NCBI GenBank assembly: GCA_965263335.1
Contig: CBDHHE010000001.1
Span: 5,146,001-5,210,000 of the forward strand
DNA from: Thermohalobaculum sp965263335
Lineage (GTDB): Bacteria; Pseudomonadota; Alphaproteobacteria; Rhodobacterales; Rhodobacteraceae
Reading direction: 5' to 3'
DNA: 64,000 nucleotides
The number at the start of each line of letters is the position of its first letter. Within the stretch, counting starts at the first letter, position 1. Below the pieces are notes generated by a model. It searched no databases. It had not been told where the DNA came from and saw only the letters and a program-made list of their open reading frames with translations. The position numbers and the translations under genes were made by a program. Shown piece by piece: positions 63,950 to 64,000 of this stretch.

Positions 63950-64000
63950 AAAATGCGCGCAGTGATTTGAAGATGCCGAATGAAACCTGCCATCGCATAT

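Overview
The window looks like a piece of chromosome from a GC-rich alphaproteobacterium, most likely a marine Rhodobacterales/Roseobacter-type organism. This is inferred from base composition, codon use and gene families (pirin/YhaK, TPR-linked class III cyclases, PrtD/HlyD-type secretion, FG-GAP surface proteins, a Gly-tRNA-associated integrase); no rRNA or other species marker is present. About 45 genes, remnants or mobile-element genes can be supported. The right half (about 31.8 kb onward) is accessory in character: an integrase beside half a tRNA, IS3 remnants, one complete IS3 element, giant repeat proteins and long gene-poor spacers.

Layout. 0.2-8.8 kb: a secreted alpha/beta hydrolase; a minus-strand pair of catalase-fold protein and RoxA-like di-heme cytochrome lipoprotein; a zinc-ribbon methyltransferase; a DksA/TraR-like protein with a rhodanese-type sulfurtransferase; a SARP-like regulator with TPRs. 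8.9-17.9 kb: a plus-strand run of PAP2/vanadium-haloperoxidase-type enzyme, subtilase, HEXXH metallopeptidase, a very acidic (N/D)-E-G triplet-repeat protein, a 2OG-Fe(II) oxygenase, and a type I secretion ABC transporter plus HlyD adaptor. This is the best candidate for an undescribed system: a repetitive peptide that is modified, trimmed and exported. 18.1-30.1 kb: adenylate cyclase-TPR, LysR, pirin, AraC, then an operon of isochorismatase-like hydrolase, two YtcJ-type amidohydrolases, XapX protein, membrane-fusion adaptor and MFS exporter. 30.5-37.4 kb: ChaC-like cyclotransferase, tRNA-Gly half, frameshifted integrase, membrane-fused alpha/beta hydrolase, a third amidohydrolase.

37.7-43.0 and 54.5-58.7 kb: three paralogous FG-GAP proteins with 7, 7 and 7+7 repeats (beta-propellers), no signal peptide, and a conserved C-terminal tail suggestive of type I secretion. 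The third sits beside an O-GlcNAc-transferase-like TPR glycosyltransferase and a TIGR03032-type protein. 44.3-53.7 kb: a lysis-like cassette (lipoprotein, muramidase-like protein, amidase, multi-pass membrane protein) followed by a CRP/FNR regulator and a large SAM-cyclase-ATPase-TPR protein, then two hypothetical genes. 61.9-63.1 kb: a complete IS3 element that truncates an unrecognised gene running to the right edge.

Three coding sequences carry single-base frame breaks (triplet-repeat gene, first FG-GAP gene, integrase). Each can be reconstructed across the break, so each is either a recent mutation or a sequence error. No CRISPR array, rRNA or complete tRNA was seen.
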